A stretch of 64,000 nt of DNA from Aquamicrobium defluvii. GTDB taxonomy: Bacteria > Pseudomonadota > Alphaproteobacteria > Rhizobiales > Rhizobiaceae. A program made the position numbers and the translations under genes. Below, piece by piece: positions 42,385 through 50,252 of this stretch. The first letter of the stretch is position 1. Each line of letters begins with the position of its first letter. The notes below the pieces were generated by a model. It made no database searches, was not told the origin of the DNA, and worked only from the letters and a program-made list of their open reading frames with translations. The stretch covers positions 1 through 64,000 of the forward strand of contig NZ_SNZF01000026.1 of the NCBI RefSeq assembly GCF_004363725.1, in the 5' to 3' direction.

Positions 42385-43887
42385 ATGAACAGAGGAAGCA
42401 GGGCCGGGCCGGATATGGTTCGCAGAAATCCGGCGCGGTGGCTGGTTGCGATGGCGGGCGCATTGATGCTGGCCATGGCTCCGGCGATGGCGCAGGAGCA
42501 CAATCACGCCACAGGCACGGCTTCGTCACAGGCGAACACCGCGCAACCGGTGGCAACGCCCGCCGACGGCACCAGCGCGGCCACCGCACCCGCCGTCAGC
42601 TATCACAATGCCACCATCTTCACCCTGAAGACAGGCATCGCGGGCGGACGGATGGTCTATATCGGCGTCGGCGGAGACATCGATGGCCAGACCAATCCGA
42701 CGCTGATGGTGCATGAGGGCGAACTCGTGCAGATCAACCTCATCAACGGCGAGGGCGCCGAGCACGATGTGGTCATCGACCAGTACCCGGCGCGCTCGTC
42801 CATCGTCGTGGGTGTGAACGCGTCCTCGACCTTCTCCTTCGTCGCGACGAAAGTCGGCGAGTTCGCCTATTTCTGCTCGATCGCGGGTCACCGCGAAGCG
42901 GGCATGGAGGGCCTGATCCATGTGATGCCAGGCCCGCGCGAGGACATGGACACGGATGCGGCCGACATCGTGCACGATCCCGCCGACCTGCCCGGCCCCA
43001 TCGGCCAGCGTCCGCCGCAGGTCGTAAAGGTCGAGTTGGAAACCGTGGAACTGAAGGGCAGGCTCGACGATGGCACGAGCTATGTCTACTGGACGTTCAA
43101 CAAGAAGGTCCCGGGGCCGTTCGTGCGGGTGCGCGTTGGCGACACCGTAGAGGTTCACATCAGGAACGCCTCCGACAGCGTGATGCCGCATTCGGTCGAC
43201 TTCCATGCCGCGACCGGACCGGGCGGTGGAGCCGACTTCACCCAGATCGCGCCGGGCGAGGAAGCGGTGGTGACCTTCCAGGCGCTCAAGCCCGGCATCT
43301 ATGTCTATCACTGCGCCACGCCGAGCGTCGCCCACCACATAACCAGCGGCATGTACGGCCTGATACTCGTGGAGCCGGAAGGCGGATTGCCGCAGGTCGA
43401 CCGCGAGTTCTACGTGATGCAGGGCGAGCTCTACACCGTCGAGCCGTTCGGCACGCAGGGCGAGATGGAGATGGACTATGACAAGCTGATCTCCGAGAAG
43501 GCAGAATACTTCCTGTTCAACGGCTCCGTCGGGGCGCTCACCAAGTCCCATCCGCTCTATGCGACGGCCGGCGAGACGGTGCGCATCTTCTTCGGCGTGG
43601 GCGGACCCAACTATACATCGTCCTTCCATGTGATCGGCGAGATCTTCGATCACGTCTACTCGCTGGGCAGCGTGCTTTCGCCCCCGCTCGCCGGAGTCCA
43701 GACGGTCACCGTGCCGCCCGGCGGTGCCACCATCGTCGATTTCAAGATCGACCGCGGCGGGCACTATGTGCTGGTGGACCATGCCCTGTCGCGCGCCGAG
43801 CGCGGGCTGGCCGGCTACCTCATCGTGGACGGCCCGAAGGATGACGAGATCATGCATTCCGGCCCGGCCGGAAGCCTCGGCAAATAA
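42385..43887 (+). CDS. nirK: Three-domain copper nitrite reductase with N-terminal cupredoxin
   Basis: A 500-residue periplasmic enzyme reducing nitrite to nitric oxide. After a signal peptide (ALMLAMAPAMAQ) comes an extra cupredoxin domain (about residues 75-180) with a complete type 1 copper set: H127, C164, H169, M174 (EHDVV, FCSIAGH). Then a full NirK: type 1 ligands H269, C310, H317 or H318 and M323; type 2 ligands H274, H309 and H465; catalytic D272 and H415. This layout matches Hyphomicrobium-type NirK, with an added electron-transfer domain, not the usual two-domain form of about 370 residues. Expressed from its own NnrR-type promoter. Confidence 0.93.
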   Translation: MNRGSRAGPDMVRRNPARWLVAMAGALMLAMAPAMAQEHNHATGTASSQANTAQPVATPADGTSAATAPAVSYHNATIFTLKTGIAGGRMVYIGVGGDIDGQTNPTLMVHEGELVQINLINGEGAEHDVVIDQYPARSSIVVGVNASSTFSFVATKVGEFAYFCSIAGHREAGMEGLIHVMPGPREDMDTDAADIVHDPADLPGPIGQRPPQVVKVELETVELKGRLDDGTSYVYWTFNKKVPGPFVRVRVGDTVEVHIRNASDSVMPHSVDFHAATGPGGGADFTQIAPGEEAVVTFQALKPGIYVYHCATPSVAHHITSGMYGLILVEPEGGLPQVDREFYVMQGELYTVEPFGTQGEMEMDYDKLISEKAEYFLFNGSVGALTKSHPLYATAGETVRIFFGVGGPNYTSSFHVIGEIFDHVYSLGSVLSPPLAGVQTVTVPPGGATIVDFKIDRGGHYVLVDHALSRAERGLAGYLIVDGPKDDEIMHSGPAGSLGK

Positions 43888-43972
43888 GTCGGCGGCGGGA
43901 ATGGGCGTATCCACGATGCGCCCGTTCCCTTTCCATGGAGTTCCTTTTGGCTGGAGAGGTCAGCGCTGTGCC

Positions 43973-44191
43973 ATGCCTACCAACAGGCAATATCGGGACG
44001 ATATGAGCATGGATGAGATCATGCGGCTCTGGCCGGCGACCATTCGCGTCGTGCTCGATCATGGCCTGCTGTGCGTCGGCTGTCCGATTGCACCTTTCCA
44101 CACCGTGGAGGACGCGATACGCGCTCACAAGATCGACGGCGACGATTTCCGCGACGACCTGATGAAAGCCATCCGCGGCCAGCGGGGCTGA
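43973..44191 (+). CDS. DUF1858 redox-disulfide domain protein
   Basis: A 72-residue protein of the DUF1858 family: SMDEIMRLWPATIRVVLDHG, then LLCVGCPIAPFHTVEDAIRA with the paired cysteines CVGC. Such small proteins are often encoded with nitric oxide and hybrid-cluster genes and may carry a redox disulfide or bind a cluster. Start at 43973; ATG 44003 within the frame is also possible and is close to the domain start. It is convergent with the nnrR gene, 6 bases apart. Confidence 0.8.
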   Translation: MPTNRQYRDDMSMDEIMRLWPATIRVVLDHGLLCVGCPIAPFHTVEDAIRAHKIDGDDFRDDLMKAIRGQRG

Positions 44192-44197
44192 GAAGAT

Positions 44198-44908
44198 TCA
44201 GGTCCTGCCCGTCCTGCCTTCGGCAAGCAGGAACAGTCCGTGCGGATCGGTGATGCACACCTGCATGCGGCCGCTGCCGACCAGCCCCTTTTCTTCCCAT
44301 GCAGTCATCAGCCTGCTCACCGTATGAAGCGTGGTGCCGGTCATTTCGGCGATGTCCTGCCGCGAGAGCGGAAAGTCGATCAGAATGCCCTTGTCAGTCT
44401 TGCGACCCGATTGATGGGCAAGCCGCAGCAAGGCATGAGCAACACGGCGCTCCACCTGCTCGGTGGCCATTTCTATGATCTGCGTCTGCATGTCGCCGAG
44501 ACGCGTACCCACCGTCTTGTAGGTCGCCATGCCGAAGGTGGGAAAAGCCGCGGCGAATTCGGACCATCGTCTGCTCGGCCAGGAGAGCAACACACAATCG
44601 ACGACAGCTATCGCGCTGGCCGGATATGTCCTGCGTGCGAGCGCATGCGCGATGCCCAGCAACTCGCCCGGAACGATATAGCGTACGATGACCTGCTGGC
44701 CGTCGACCGTGGATTTAACCACCCGCGCCTTTCCATCGAGCAGCACGAAGAAGGAATGCGCCTCACCATCCTGCTCGAAGATCGCGGCGTCCTTCTCCAC
44801 CCGCAACGACCGCGCGCCCTGAAGAACGGTGTCCAGATCGGCAGCGTCCAGACCTTCGAACGGAGGCAGGCCTGAAATCAGATAACGGTCAAGTCTGCTC
44901 ACATTCAT
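44198..44908 (-). CDS. nnrR: Crp/Fnr-family regulator, NnrR/DNR type
   Basis: A 236-residue regulator with an N-terminal cyclic-nucleotide-like domain (FEQDGEAHSFFVLLDGKARV, VPGELLGIAHALARRTYPAS) and a C-terminal winged helix: LSRQDIAEMTGTTLHTVSRL. It has no N-terminal cysteine cluster, so it is not an oxygen-sensing FNR. The TGTTLHTVSR helix is typical of the NnrR/NarR branch activated by nitric oxide or nitrite. Three 14-bp palindromes of its expected type precede the surrounding operons. Start chosen at MNVSRLDRY; eight codons more are possible. Confidence 0.82.
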   Translation of the reverse strand: MNVSRLDRYLISGLPPFEGLDAADLDTVLQGARSLRVEKDAAIFEQDGEAHSFFVLLDGKARVVKSTVDGQQVIVRYIVPGELLGIAHALARRTYPASAIAVVDCVLLSWPSRRWSEFAAAFPTFGMATYKTVGTRLGDMQTQIIEMATEQVERRVAHALLRLAHQSGRKTDKGILIDFPLSRQDIAEMTGTTLHTVSRLMTAWEEKGLVGSGRMQVCITDPHGLFLLAEGRTGRT

Positions 44909-45026
44909 CGGTCCTCTGGGTCGCCCACGCACGAGACGATTCTTCCATAATGACTTTCACATGAAGCCGATATGTCCGGCAAGGTCGCCCGGCCATATCC
45001 GTGGGTTTCGGTCTTTCCTGTTCTGT

Positions 45027-45040
45027 TTGCACTTTTGCAA
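45027..45040. promoter_or_regulatory. NnrR-type box upstream of pseudoazurin
   Basis: TTGCACTTTTGCAA is a perfect inverted repeat (TTGCA-N4-TGCAA), 72 bases before the pseudoazurin ATG, in the same relative place as the box before nirK. Confidence 0.7.
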
Positions 45041-45112
45041 AGTCGCCTGGAGCGCGCGCACCTAGAAACAGCCCAACCTCAAGCGTTGGAAACAGGACGA
45101 AAGGCAAGAAAA

Positions 45113-45553
45113 ATGAAATCGACGTTAACGATCGCGACGGCACTTGCGGGCGTGTTGCTGTGCGGCGTCGCACAGGCTGCGGACCATCAGGTACAGATGC
45201 TCAACAAGGGCGAAAAGGGAACGATGGTCTTTCAGCCCGACTTTATCGTGGCCGCACCCGGAGACACCGTCACCTTCGTGCCGACCGACAAGTCGCACGA
45301 TGCCGAAAGCATCAAGGGCATGATCCCGGAAGGAGCAACGCCCTTCAAGGGAAAGGTGAATGAACAGATCACCGTTACGTTCGACAAGGAGGGCGTCTAC
45401 GGCATCAAATGCACGCCTCACTACGGCATGGGCATGGTGGCGCTGGTTGTCGTCGGCAATCCGGTCAATCTGGAAGAGGCAAGTGCCGTCAAACATCCCG
45501 GCAAGGCCAAGAAGGTATTTGCCGCGCTTCTGGAACAGGTTCCGGTGGACTGA
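45113..45553 (+). CDS. Pseudoazurin
   Basis: A 146-residue secreted blue copper protein that donates electrons to nitrite reductase and nitrous oxide reductase. Signal peptide TLTIATALAGVLLCGVAQAA, mature start ADHQVQMLNKGEKGTMVF. The type 1 copper ligands are H in TDKSHDAES, and C, H, M in IKCTPHYGMGM. Length and motifs are normal. AAGGCAAG lies before the ATG. The next open frame, a broken nitronate monooxygenase, begins immediately after its stop. Confidence 0.92.
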   Translation: MKSTLTIATALAGVLLCGVAQAADHQVQMLNKGEKGTMVFQPDFIVAAPGDTVTFVPTDKSHDAESIKGMIPEGATPFKGKVNEQITVTFDKEGVYGIKCTPHYGMGMVALVVVGNPVNLEEASAVKHPGKAKKVFAALLEQVPVD

Positions 45554-46235
45554 CATCCGGGTGAAGCCGGCCGACACCGTTGCGGGCGCGCAGCCGGAGA
45601 TCAACCAGGCGGCGCATCAATATGGCGGTGTCGTCTTCCACGACGTGATCAACAACACATTCGCCGGAAAGGCGATCGACAAGGGGGCCGACGGGCTGAT
45701 CGCCGTTGCGGCCGGCGCAGGCGGCCATGCCGGAACGAAAAGCCCCTTTGCCCTGGTGCAGGAAATCCGTTCATGGTTCGACGGGCCGCTGGCGCTTTCC
45801 GGCTCGATCGCGACCGGAGATGCCATTCCCGCCGCGCAGGCGGAAGGGGCCGATCTGGCCTATATCGGTTCGGCCTTCATCGCCACCGACGAGGCCAGGG
45901 CCTCGCCGGATTACAAGCAGGCCATCGTCGGGAGCGACTCCGACGGCGTCGTCTACACGGACTTCTTCAGCGGCATCCATGGCAACTACCTGAAATCGTC
46001 CGTCGTCGCTGCGGGGTTCGACCCGGAAGCCCTGCCCGCAAGTGATCCGACGAAGATGAACTTCGGCGAGGACAGATCGGCCAGGGTGTGGAAGGATATC
46101 TGGGGAGCCGGGCAGGGGATCGGCGCCATCGGACATGTCCGGCCCGCCGCCGACTATGTCGCACGGCTCCGGCAGCAATACTCCGAGGCTCGTCGCAGAC
46201 TCTCTCTGGGACAGACACCCGCGCGAAACGGGTAG
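45554..46235 (+). pseudogene. Nitronate monooxygenase, N-terminally truncated
   Basis: The frame reads HQYGGVVFHDVINNTFAGKA, GLIAVAAGAGGHAGTKSPFA (the conserved flavin phosphate region GAGGHAG), GPLALSGSIATGDAIPAAQA and DLAYIGSAFIATDEARA to a normal C-terminus. The first third of the protein (N-terminal flavin-binding strand and substrate region, about 90-100 residues) is missing: the homology begins right at the pseudoazurin stop and no start codon fits. Probably a deletion joined it to the pseudoazurin gene. Nitronate and nitroalkane detoxification by this copy is unlikely. Confidence 0.75.
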
Positions 46236-46463
46236 CATCCCGGCCGGGTCCGGCCTTCGGCGCCATGCGGGCCACCCCGGCCCCCCAATACGGAAATTCA
46301 TATGAACGGATCGTCCTTCAATGCGTTCATCCTGATCAGGGTGCCAGGACAGCCATGACGATCATGGTTACCGATTCAACCCCCGCACCATCAGCCGTTC
46401 GGATCGTTCCTGCATATCGTCCGAAAGTTGCGCCGCCGGCAAGTGGATTGCGCATATCGCGAT

Positions 46464-46476
46464 AATACCAGTTTAA
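46464..46476. promoter_or_regulatory. GntR half-site before the GntR gene
   Basis: AATACCAGTTTAA, 52 bases before the GntR start, matches the stretch AATACCAGTTAAA in front of nanE and the arm of the palindrome at 54020. Likely autoregulatory site. The rest of the interval 46236-46527 shows no gene. Confidence 0.45.
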
Positions 46477-46527
46477 TACACGAACAGAATTTTGCATAAA
46501 GAACGCCATCTTCCTAAGGTGGATTCC

Positions 46528-47274
46528 ATGGACGATCAGGCAACACTCGACTTTCTTGCGCAATCGCTTGCGGCCGGCAGCGGCGAGCCGCTCTACCGGC
46601 AGCTCGAGGAGGCGCTGAAGCTCGCCATCGCCAGGGCGAAGCTCAAGCATGGCGCCGTCATCCCCAGCGAGCGGACGCTGTGCCAGGCGCTCGGCATGTC
46701 GCGCGTCACCGTGCGCAAGGCCATCGACGGACTGGTCCATGACGGGCTGCTCGACCGCCGCCAGGGCGCCAAGACCGTGGTGGCCTCGCGGGTGGAGAAA
46801 TCGCTGGCCACCATGACCAGCTTTTCCGAGGACATGCGTTCGCGCGGGCTGGAACCCGGCTGCGTGTGGATTTCGCGCGAAACCTGCCGCCCCTCGCCGG
46901 CCGAAATGATGGCGCTCGGCATTTCGGCCGGCGACCGCATCGTGCGTCTGCGGCGGCTGCGCACCGCCGACGACACCCCCATCGCCATCGAGACGGCCAC
47001 CCTGCCCGCCCGCTTCGTGCCCGATCCCGACGCCATCCAGTCCTCGCTCTACGACTATCTCGACACCACTGGCGCGCGCCCGGTGCGCGCCGTGCAGCGC
47101 ATGCAGGCCAAGCTCGCCACCGAGGAGGAACGGCAACTGCTCGGCACACCCGACGACACCAGCCTGCTGGTGATGGAACGGCGCTGCTTCCTAACTGATG
47201 GCCGTATCGTGGAGTTCACCCAGACCAAGTACCGGGGCGACGTCTACGACTTCGTGATCGAGCTTGTCAGATAA
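46528..47274 (+). CDS. GntR-family regulator with UTRA domain (HutC/NagR-like)
   Basis: A 248-residue regulator: N-terminal GntR winged helix (EPLYRQLEEALKLAIARAKL, IPSERTLCQALGMSRVTVRK) and C-terminal UTRA ligand domain (MTSFSEDMRSRGLEPGCVWI; DTPIAIETATLP; LVMERRCFLTDGRIVEFTQT). The subtype regulates amino-sugar or similar genes in response to a phosphosugar. ATG 46528 gives the usual N-terminus; a start at 46492 would add 12 residues. It precedes nanE and probably binds the TACCA-type sites at 46464, 47273 and 54020. Confidence 0.9.
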   Translation: MDDQATLDFLAQSLAAGSGEPLYRQLEEALKLAIARAKLKHGAVIPSERTLCQALGMSRVTVRKAIDGLVHDGLLDRRQGAKTVVASRVEKSLATMTSFSEDMRSRGLEPGCVWISRETCRPSPAEMMALGISAGDRIVRLRRLRTADDTPIAIETATLPARFVPDPDAIQSSLYDYLDTTGARPVRAVQRMQAKLATEEERQLLGTPDDTSLLVMERRCFLTDGRIVEFTQTKYRGDVYDFVIELVR

Positions 47275-47318
47275 TACCAGTTAAAGTCCTGTTGCTTTCT
47301 GGTATTGCGCTGGTACTG
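47273..47318 (+). promoter_or_regulatory. nanE promoter region with GntR half-sites
   Basis: TACCAG (47275-47280) is followed by CTGGTATT (47299-47306) and CTGGTACTG (47310-47318): one inverted and one directly repeated half-site in the 70-base gap between the GntR gene and nanE. Confidence 0.5.
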
Positions 47319-47344
47319 TGATCCGGTCACAGGAGAAGCTGCGC

Positions 47345-48031
47345 GTGCCGTTCGACCTTCATTCCCTGAAAAACGGACTGGTGGTGTCGTGCCAGCCGGT
47401 CAAGGGCGGACCCATGGACCGGGCCGACATCGTGGTCGGCTTCGCGCTTGCGGCACTCGACGGCGGCGCAGCCGGCCTGCGCATCGAATCGGCGGACTAT
47501 GTGCGCGCCGTGCGCGCCGCCACCGCCCGCCCCATCATCGGCCTCGTCAAGCGCGACCTCGACGACAGCCCGGTGCGCATCACGCCATGGCTGGAGGATG
47601 TCGACGCGCTGGCCGGGGCAGGAGCCGACATCATCGCCTATGACGCGACCGATAGGGTGCGCCCGGAAACCACCCGCGCGCTGGTCGAGCGCATCCATCA
47701 CCATGGCCGTATCGCCATGGCCGACTGTTCGGTGCTGGCCGACGCCGGGCGCGCGCTGGCGGAAGGCGCGGAAATCGTGGGCTCGACGCTGGCCGGCTAT
47801 ACCGGGCCGGTCGAGCCGACCGAACCGGATCTGGAACTGGTCGCCGCCATGGCAAGGCTCACACCCCATGTGGTGGCCGAGGGCAATATCCGCACGCCCG
47901 AGCTTGCGGCCGCGGCGCTGCGGGCCGGCGCCTTTTCCGTGGTGGTCGGTTCGGCCATCACCAGACCGGAACACGCCACCTCCTGGTTCCGCGTCGCGGT
48001 CGACCGGGCCGCAGCCGAACGGGCGGCCTGA
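47345..48031 (+). CDS. nanE: N-acetylmannosamine-6-phosphate 2-epimerase
   Basis: A 228-residue TIM-barrel protein of the NanE family, interconverting ManNAc-6-P and GlcNAc-6-P. Features: LKNGLVVSCQPVKGGPMDRA at the start, RPIIGLVKRDLDDSPVRITP, IIAYDATDRVRPE, MADCSVLADAGRALAEGAEI and VVAEGNIRTPELAAAALRAG. The start is GTG 47345 with AGGAG nine bases upstream; GTG 47318 lacks a site. Paired with a ROK kinase 4 bases downstream, as in sialic acid and amino-sugar catabolism. No sialic-acid lyase is in the window. Confidence 0.85.
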   Translation: MPFDLHSLKNGLVVSCQPVKGGPMDRADIVVGFALAALDGGAAGLRIESADYVRAVRAATARPIIGLVKRDLDDSPVRITPWLEDVDALAGAGADIIAYDATDRVRPETTRALVERIHHHGRIAMADCSVLADAGRALAEGAEIVGSTLAGYTGPVEPTEPDLELVAAMARLTPHVVAEGNIRTPELAAAALRAGAFSVVVGSAITRPEHATSWFRVAVDRAAAERAA

Positions 48032-48035
48032 CGCC

Positions 48036-48899
48036 ATGACCGGCCCCGCCCTCGCGCTCGACATTGGCGGCACCAAGATGCTGGCGGCGCTGGTCGAGGG
48101 CGAGCGCGTCCTCGACACGCACCGGATGGCGACGCCGGCCAACGGCACGCCGGGCGACTGGCTGGCGGCGCTGTTCAGCGAAATCGCGGCGTGGCGCGGG
48201 CGCTATGGCAGCACCGGCGTCGCCGTCACCGGCATCGTCGACGACGGGCTGTGGTCGGCGCTCAACGCCAGGACCCTGAACATTCCCGAGCGCTTTGCGC
48301 TGGTCGAAACCGTGGCGAACCTTTCCGGTGCGCCGGTGCTGGCGGCCAACGACGCGCAGGCCGCCGCCTGGGGCGAATACCGCTTCGGCGCGGGCCGCGG
48401 CGCCGACATGGTGTTCCTGACCATCTCGACCGGCATCGGCGGCGGCATTGTCGTGAACGGCCATCTGCTCGGCGGCATGGCCGGCAATTTCGGGCAATTC
48501 GTCGGTGGCGACGACGCGCAAGGCCCGCTGGAAGACCGCGTCTCGGGCAAATGGATCGCCGCCGAGGCCGGACGGCATCAGCCGGGCGCGACCGCGCGTG
48601 AGGTCTTCGCGGCTGCGGCCGGCGGACTGGGCTGGGCGAACGCCATCCTCGACACCTCGGCCGGCCGGGTGGCGCGGCTGGCCCGCGACATCCAGTTCGC
48701 GCTCGACCCGGCCCGCATCGTCATCGGCGGCGGCATCGGGCTGGCGCCGTCCTATCTCGACCGCGTGCGGCAGGCGCTCGCCGAACTGCCGGCCCGCCTC
48801 AGGCCCGACATCCATGCCGCCGCGCTCGGCGAACATGCCGGGATCATTGGCATCGCCGATCTGGCAAGACACAATCCGACAGGAGGAGAACGGACATGA
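48036..48899 (+). CDS. nanK: ROK-family sugar kinase (N-acetylmannosamine-kinase-like) without zinc motif
   Basis: A 287-residue ASKHA-fold kinase: LALDIGGTKMLAALVEG (phosphate 1), GVAVTGIVDDG, LAANDAQAAAWGEYRFGAG with the catalytic aspartate, and FLTISTGIGGGIVVNGHLLG. The ROK zinc signature (C-x-C-G-x-x-G-C) and the preceding E-x-GH are not present: the region reads AGNFGQFVGGDDAQGPLEDR. Relatives without the cysteines exist, so activity is possible but the substrate site must differ. By context it phosphorylates ManNAc or a related sugar for NanE. Four-base overlap with the binding-protein gene. Confidence 0.78.
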   Translation: MTGPALALDIGGTKMLAALVEGERVLDTHRMATPANGTPGDWLAALFSEIAAWRGRYGSTGVAVTGIVDDGLWSALNARTLNIPERFALVETVANLSGAPVLAANDAQAAAWGEYRFGAGRGADMVFLTISTGIGGGIVVNGHLLGGMAGNFGQFVGGDDAQGPLEDRVSGKWIAAEAGRHQPGATAREVFAAAAGGLGWANAILDTSAGRVARLARDIQFALDPARIVIGGGIGLAPSYLDRVRQALAELPARLRPDIHAAALGEHAGIIGIADLARHNPTGGERT

Positions 48900-50236
48900 C
48901 ACACGCAAAATTCAGGGCGCAGATCAGGAAAGCCGGCCTGCTGGCCACCGCAATCGCCGCCCTCATGGCAAGCCCGGCGCTGGCCAAGGTCACCGTGCTC
49001 GGCTGGCCGGGCGGCCCGGAGGAAACGGCGCTGCGCGCCGCCGCCGACGCCTACAACGCCAAGGCCGACGTGGCCGGGAACGACAAGGTGGAGCTGCTGT
49101 TCTTCAACCGCGACGGCTTCTGGGACAAGCTCCAGGCCGATCTCGCCGCCGGCTCCACCGCCTTTGACGTGAACCTGCTCGCCACCTATTCGATCGGCCG
49201 CTACGCCCCGTTCATGGAGCCGGTCGAGCTGTCCGGCGAGGCCGAGGGCGTGTATGGCGACGCCGTGCTCAAGACCATGCAGTTCGAGGGCAAGCAATAT
49301 GGGGTGCCGACCGACCTGTCGCTGCACTTCATGTATTACCGCAAGGACCTGATCGACGCGCTGCTGAACGACGACGCGGCGAAGGCCCGCTATGGCGAGA
49401 TCTCGGAAAAGCTGCTCAGCAAGAAGCTCGAGCCGAAGGACCCGGACGCCTGGGACTGGGACGACTATGCCGCGACCGCGCTCTATTTCACCCAGAGCGT
49501 CAACCCGGACAGCCCCACCCGCTACGGCACCGTCCTGCAGATCAAGAACCTTCTGTTCAACGTCATGGTGTGGCAGTCTCTGCCGCGCGCCTATGGCGGC
49601 GACTGGATGGACGCCGAGGGCAAGGTCACGGTCAATTCCGACGCCTATCGCAAGGGCCTCGAGACCTACAAGCTGCTCTATGACAACGGCGCCACGCCGC
49701 GCGACTCGCTGTCCTACGAGTTCCCGGAAGCCAACGCCGCCTATGCCTCCGGACAGGTGGCGGCGATGCTGCAATGGAACGCGGCCGCCAGCGACCTGAC
49801 CAGCACCGAAAAGTCGCCGGCCGTGGCCGAGGTGACGGAAACCGTCGCCCCGCCGACCGGCCCCGCAGGCCGCTTCACGCATATCCATGGCCTCGGCTTC
49901 GGCCTCAACAAGAACGCCGCCAACAAGGAAGGCGGGGTGAAGTTCCTGCAATGGCTGTCGTCGAAAGAGGCTGCGCTCACCTACGCCCGCAACAACGGCG
50001 CGCCGGCGCTGACGCCGGACGTGGTCAAGGAGGTGGCGGAGGAGCGGCCTGATCTCGTCAAGCTCGGCGAGTTCGCCGGCACGTACGGCTATGTCATGAG
50101 CGGCGGCACCTCGGCCGGGGCGCTTTCGGTCTACGAGCTTCAGGCGAAGGAGTTCACCGGCTACTGGTCCGGTCAGCAGTCGCTCGACGAGGCGCTGGCC
50201 AATACCGAAAAGGGCATGGCCGAGCTTTTGAAGTAA
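48896..50236 (+). CDS. Sugar ABC transporter substrate-binding protein (family 1)
   Basis: A 446-residue periplasmic protein with signal peptide LLATAIAALMASPALA. Mature start KVTVLGWPGGPEETALRAAA, then NRDGFWDKLQADLAAGSTAF, VPTDLSLHFMYYRKDLIDAL and AAMLQWNAAASDLT, typical of the large carbohydrate-binding proteins of the CUT1 class. Linked to nanE and the kinase, it probably binds an N-acetylated or oligomeric amino sugar. Confidence 0.88.
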   Translation: MTHAKFRAQIRKAGLLATAIAALMASPALAKVTVLGWPGGPEETALRAAADAYNAKADVAGNDKVELLFFNRDGFWDKLQADLAAGSTAFDVNLLATYSIGRYAPFMEPVELSGEAEGVYGDAVLKTMQFEGKQYGVPTDLSLHFMYYRKDLIDALLNDDAAKARYGEISEKLLSKKLEPKDPDAWDWDDYAATALYFTQSVNPDSPTRYGTVLQIKNLLFNVMVWQSLPRAYGGDWMDAEGKVTVNSDAYRKGLETYKLLYDNGATPRDSLSYEFPEANAAYASGQVAAMLQWNAAASDLTSTEKSPAVAEVTETVAPPTGPAGRFTHIHGLGFGLNKNAANKEGGVKFLQWLSSKEAALTYARNNGAPALTPDVVKEVAEERPDLVKLGEFAGTYGYVMSGGTSAGALSVYELQAKEFTGYWSGQQSLDEALANTEKGMAELLK

Positions 50237-50252
50237 GGGCACGGGAACGCCG

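Noticed and set aside
42385..43887. nirK considered as multicopper oxidase or as two fused genes by frame error
   Set aside because: The frame is continuous, the linker is regular and all NirK ligands are present; the extra domain has a full type 1 copper set of its own.
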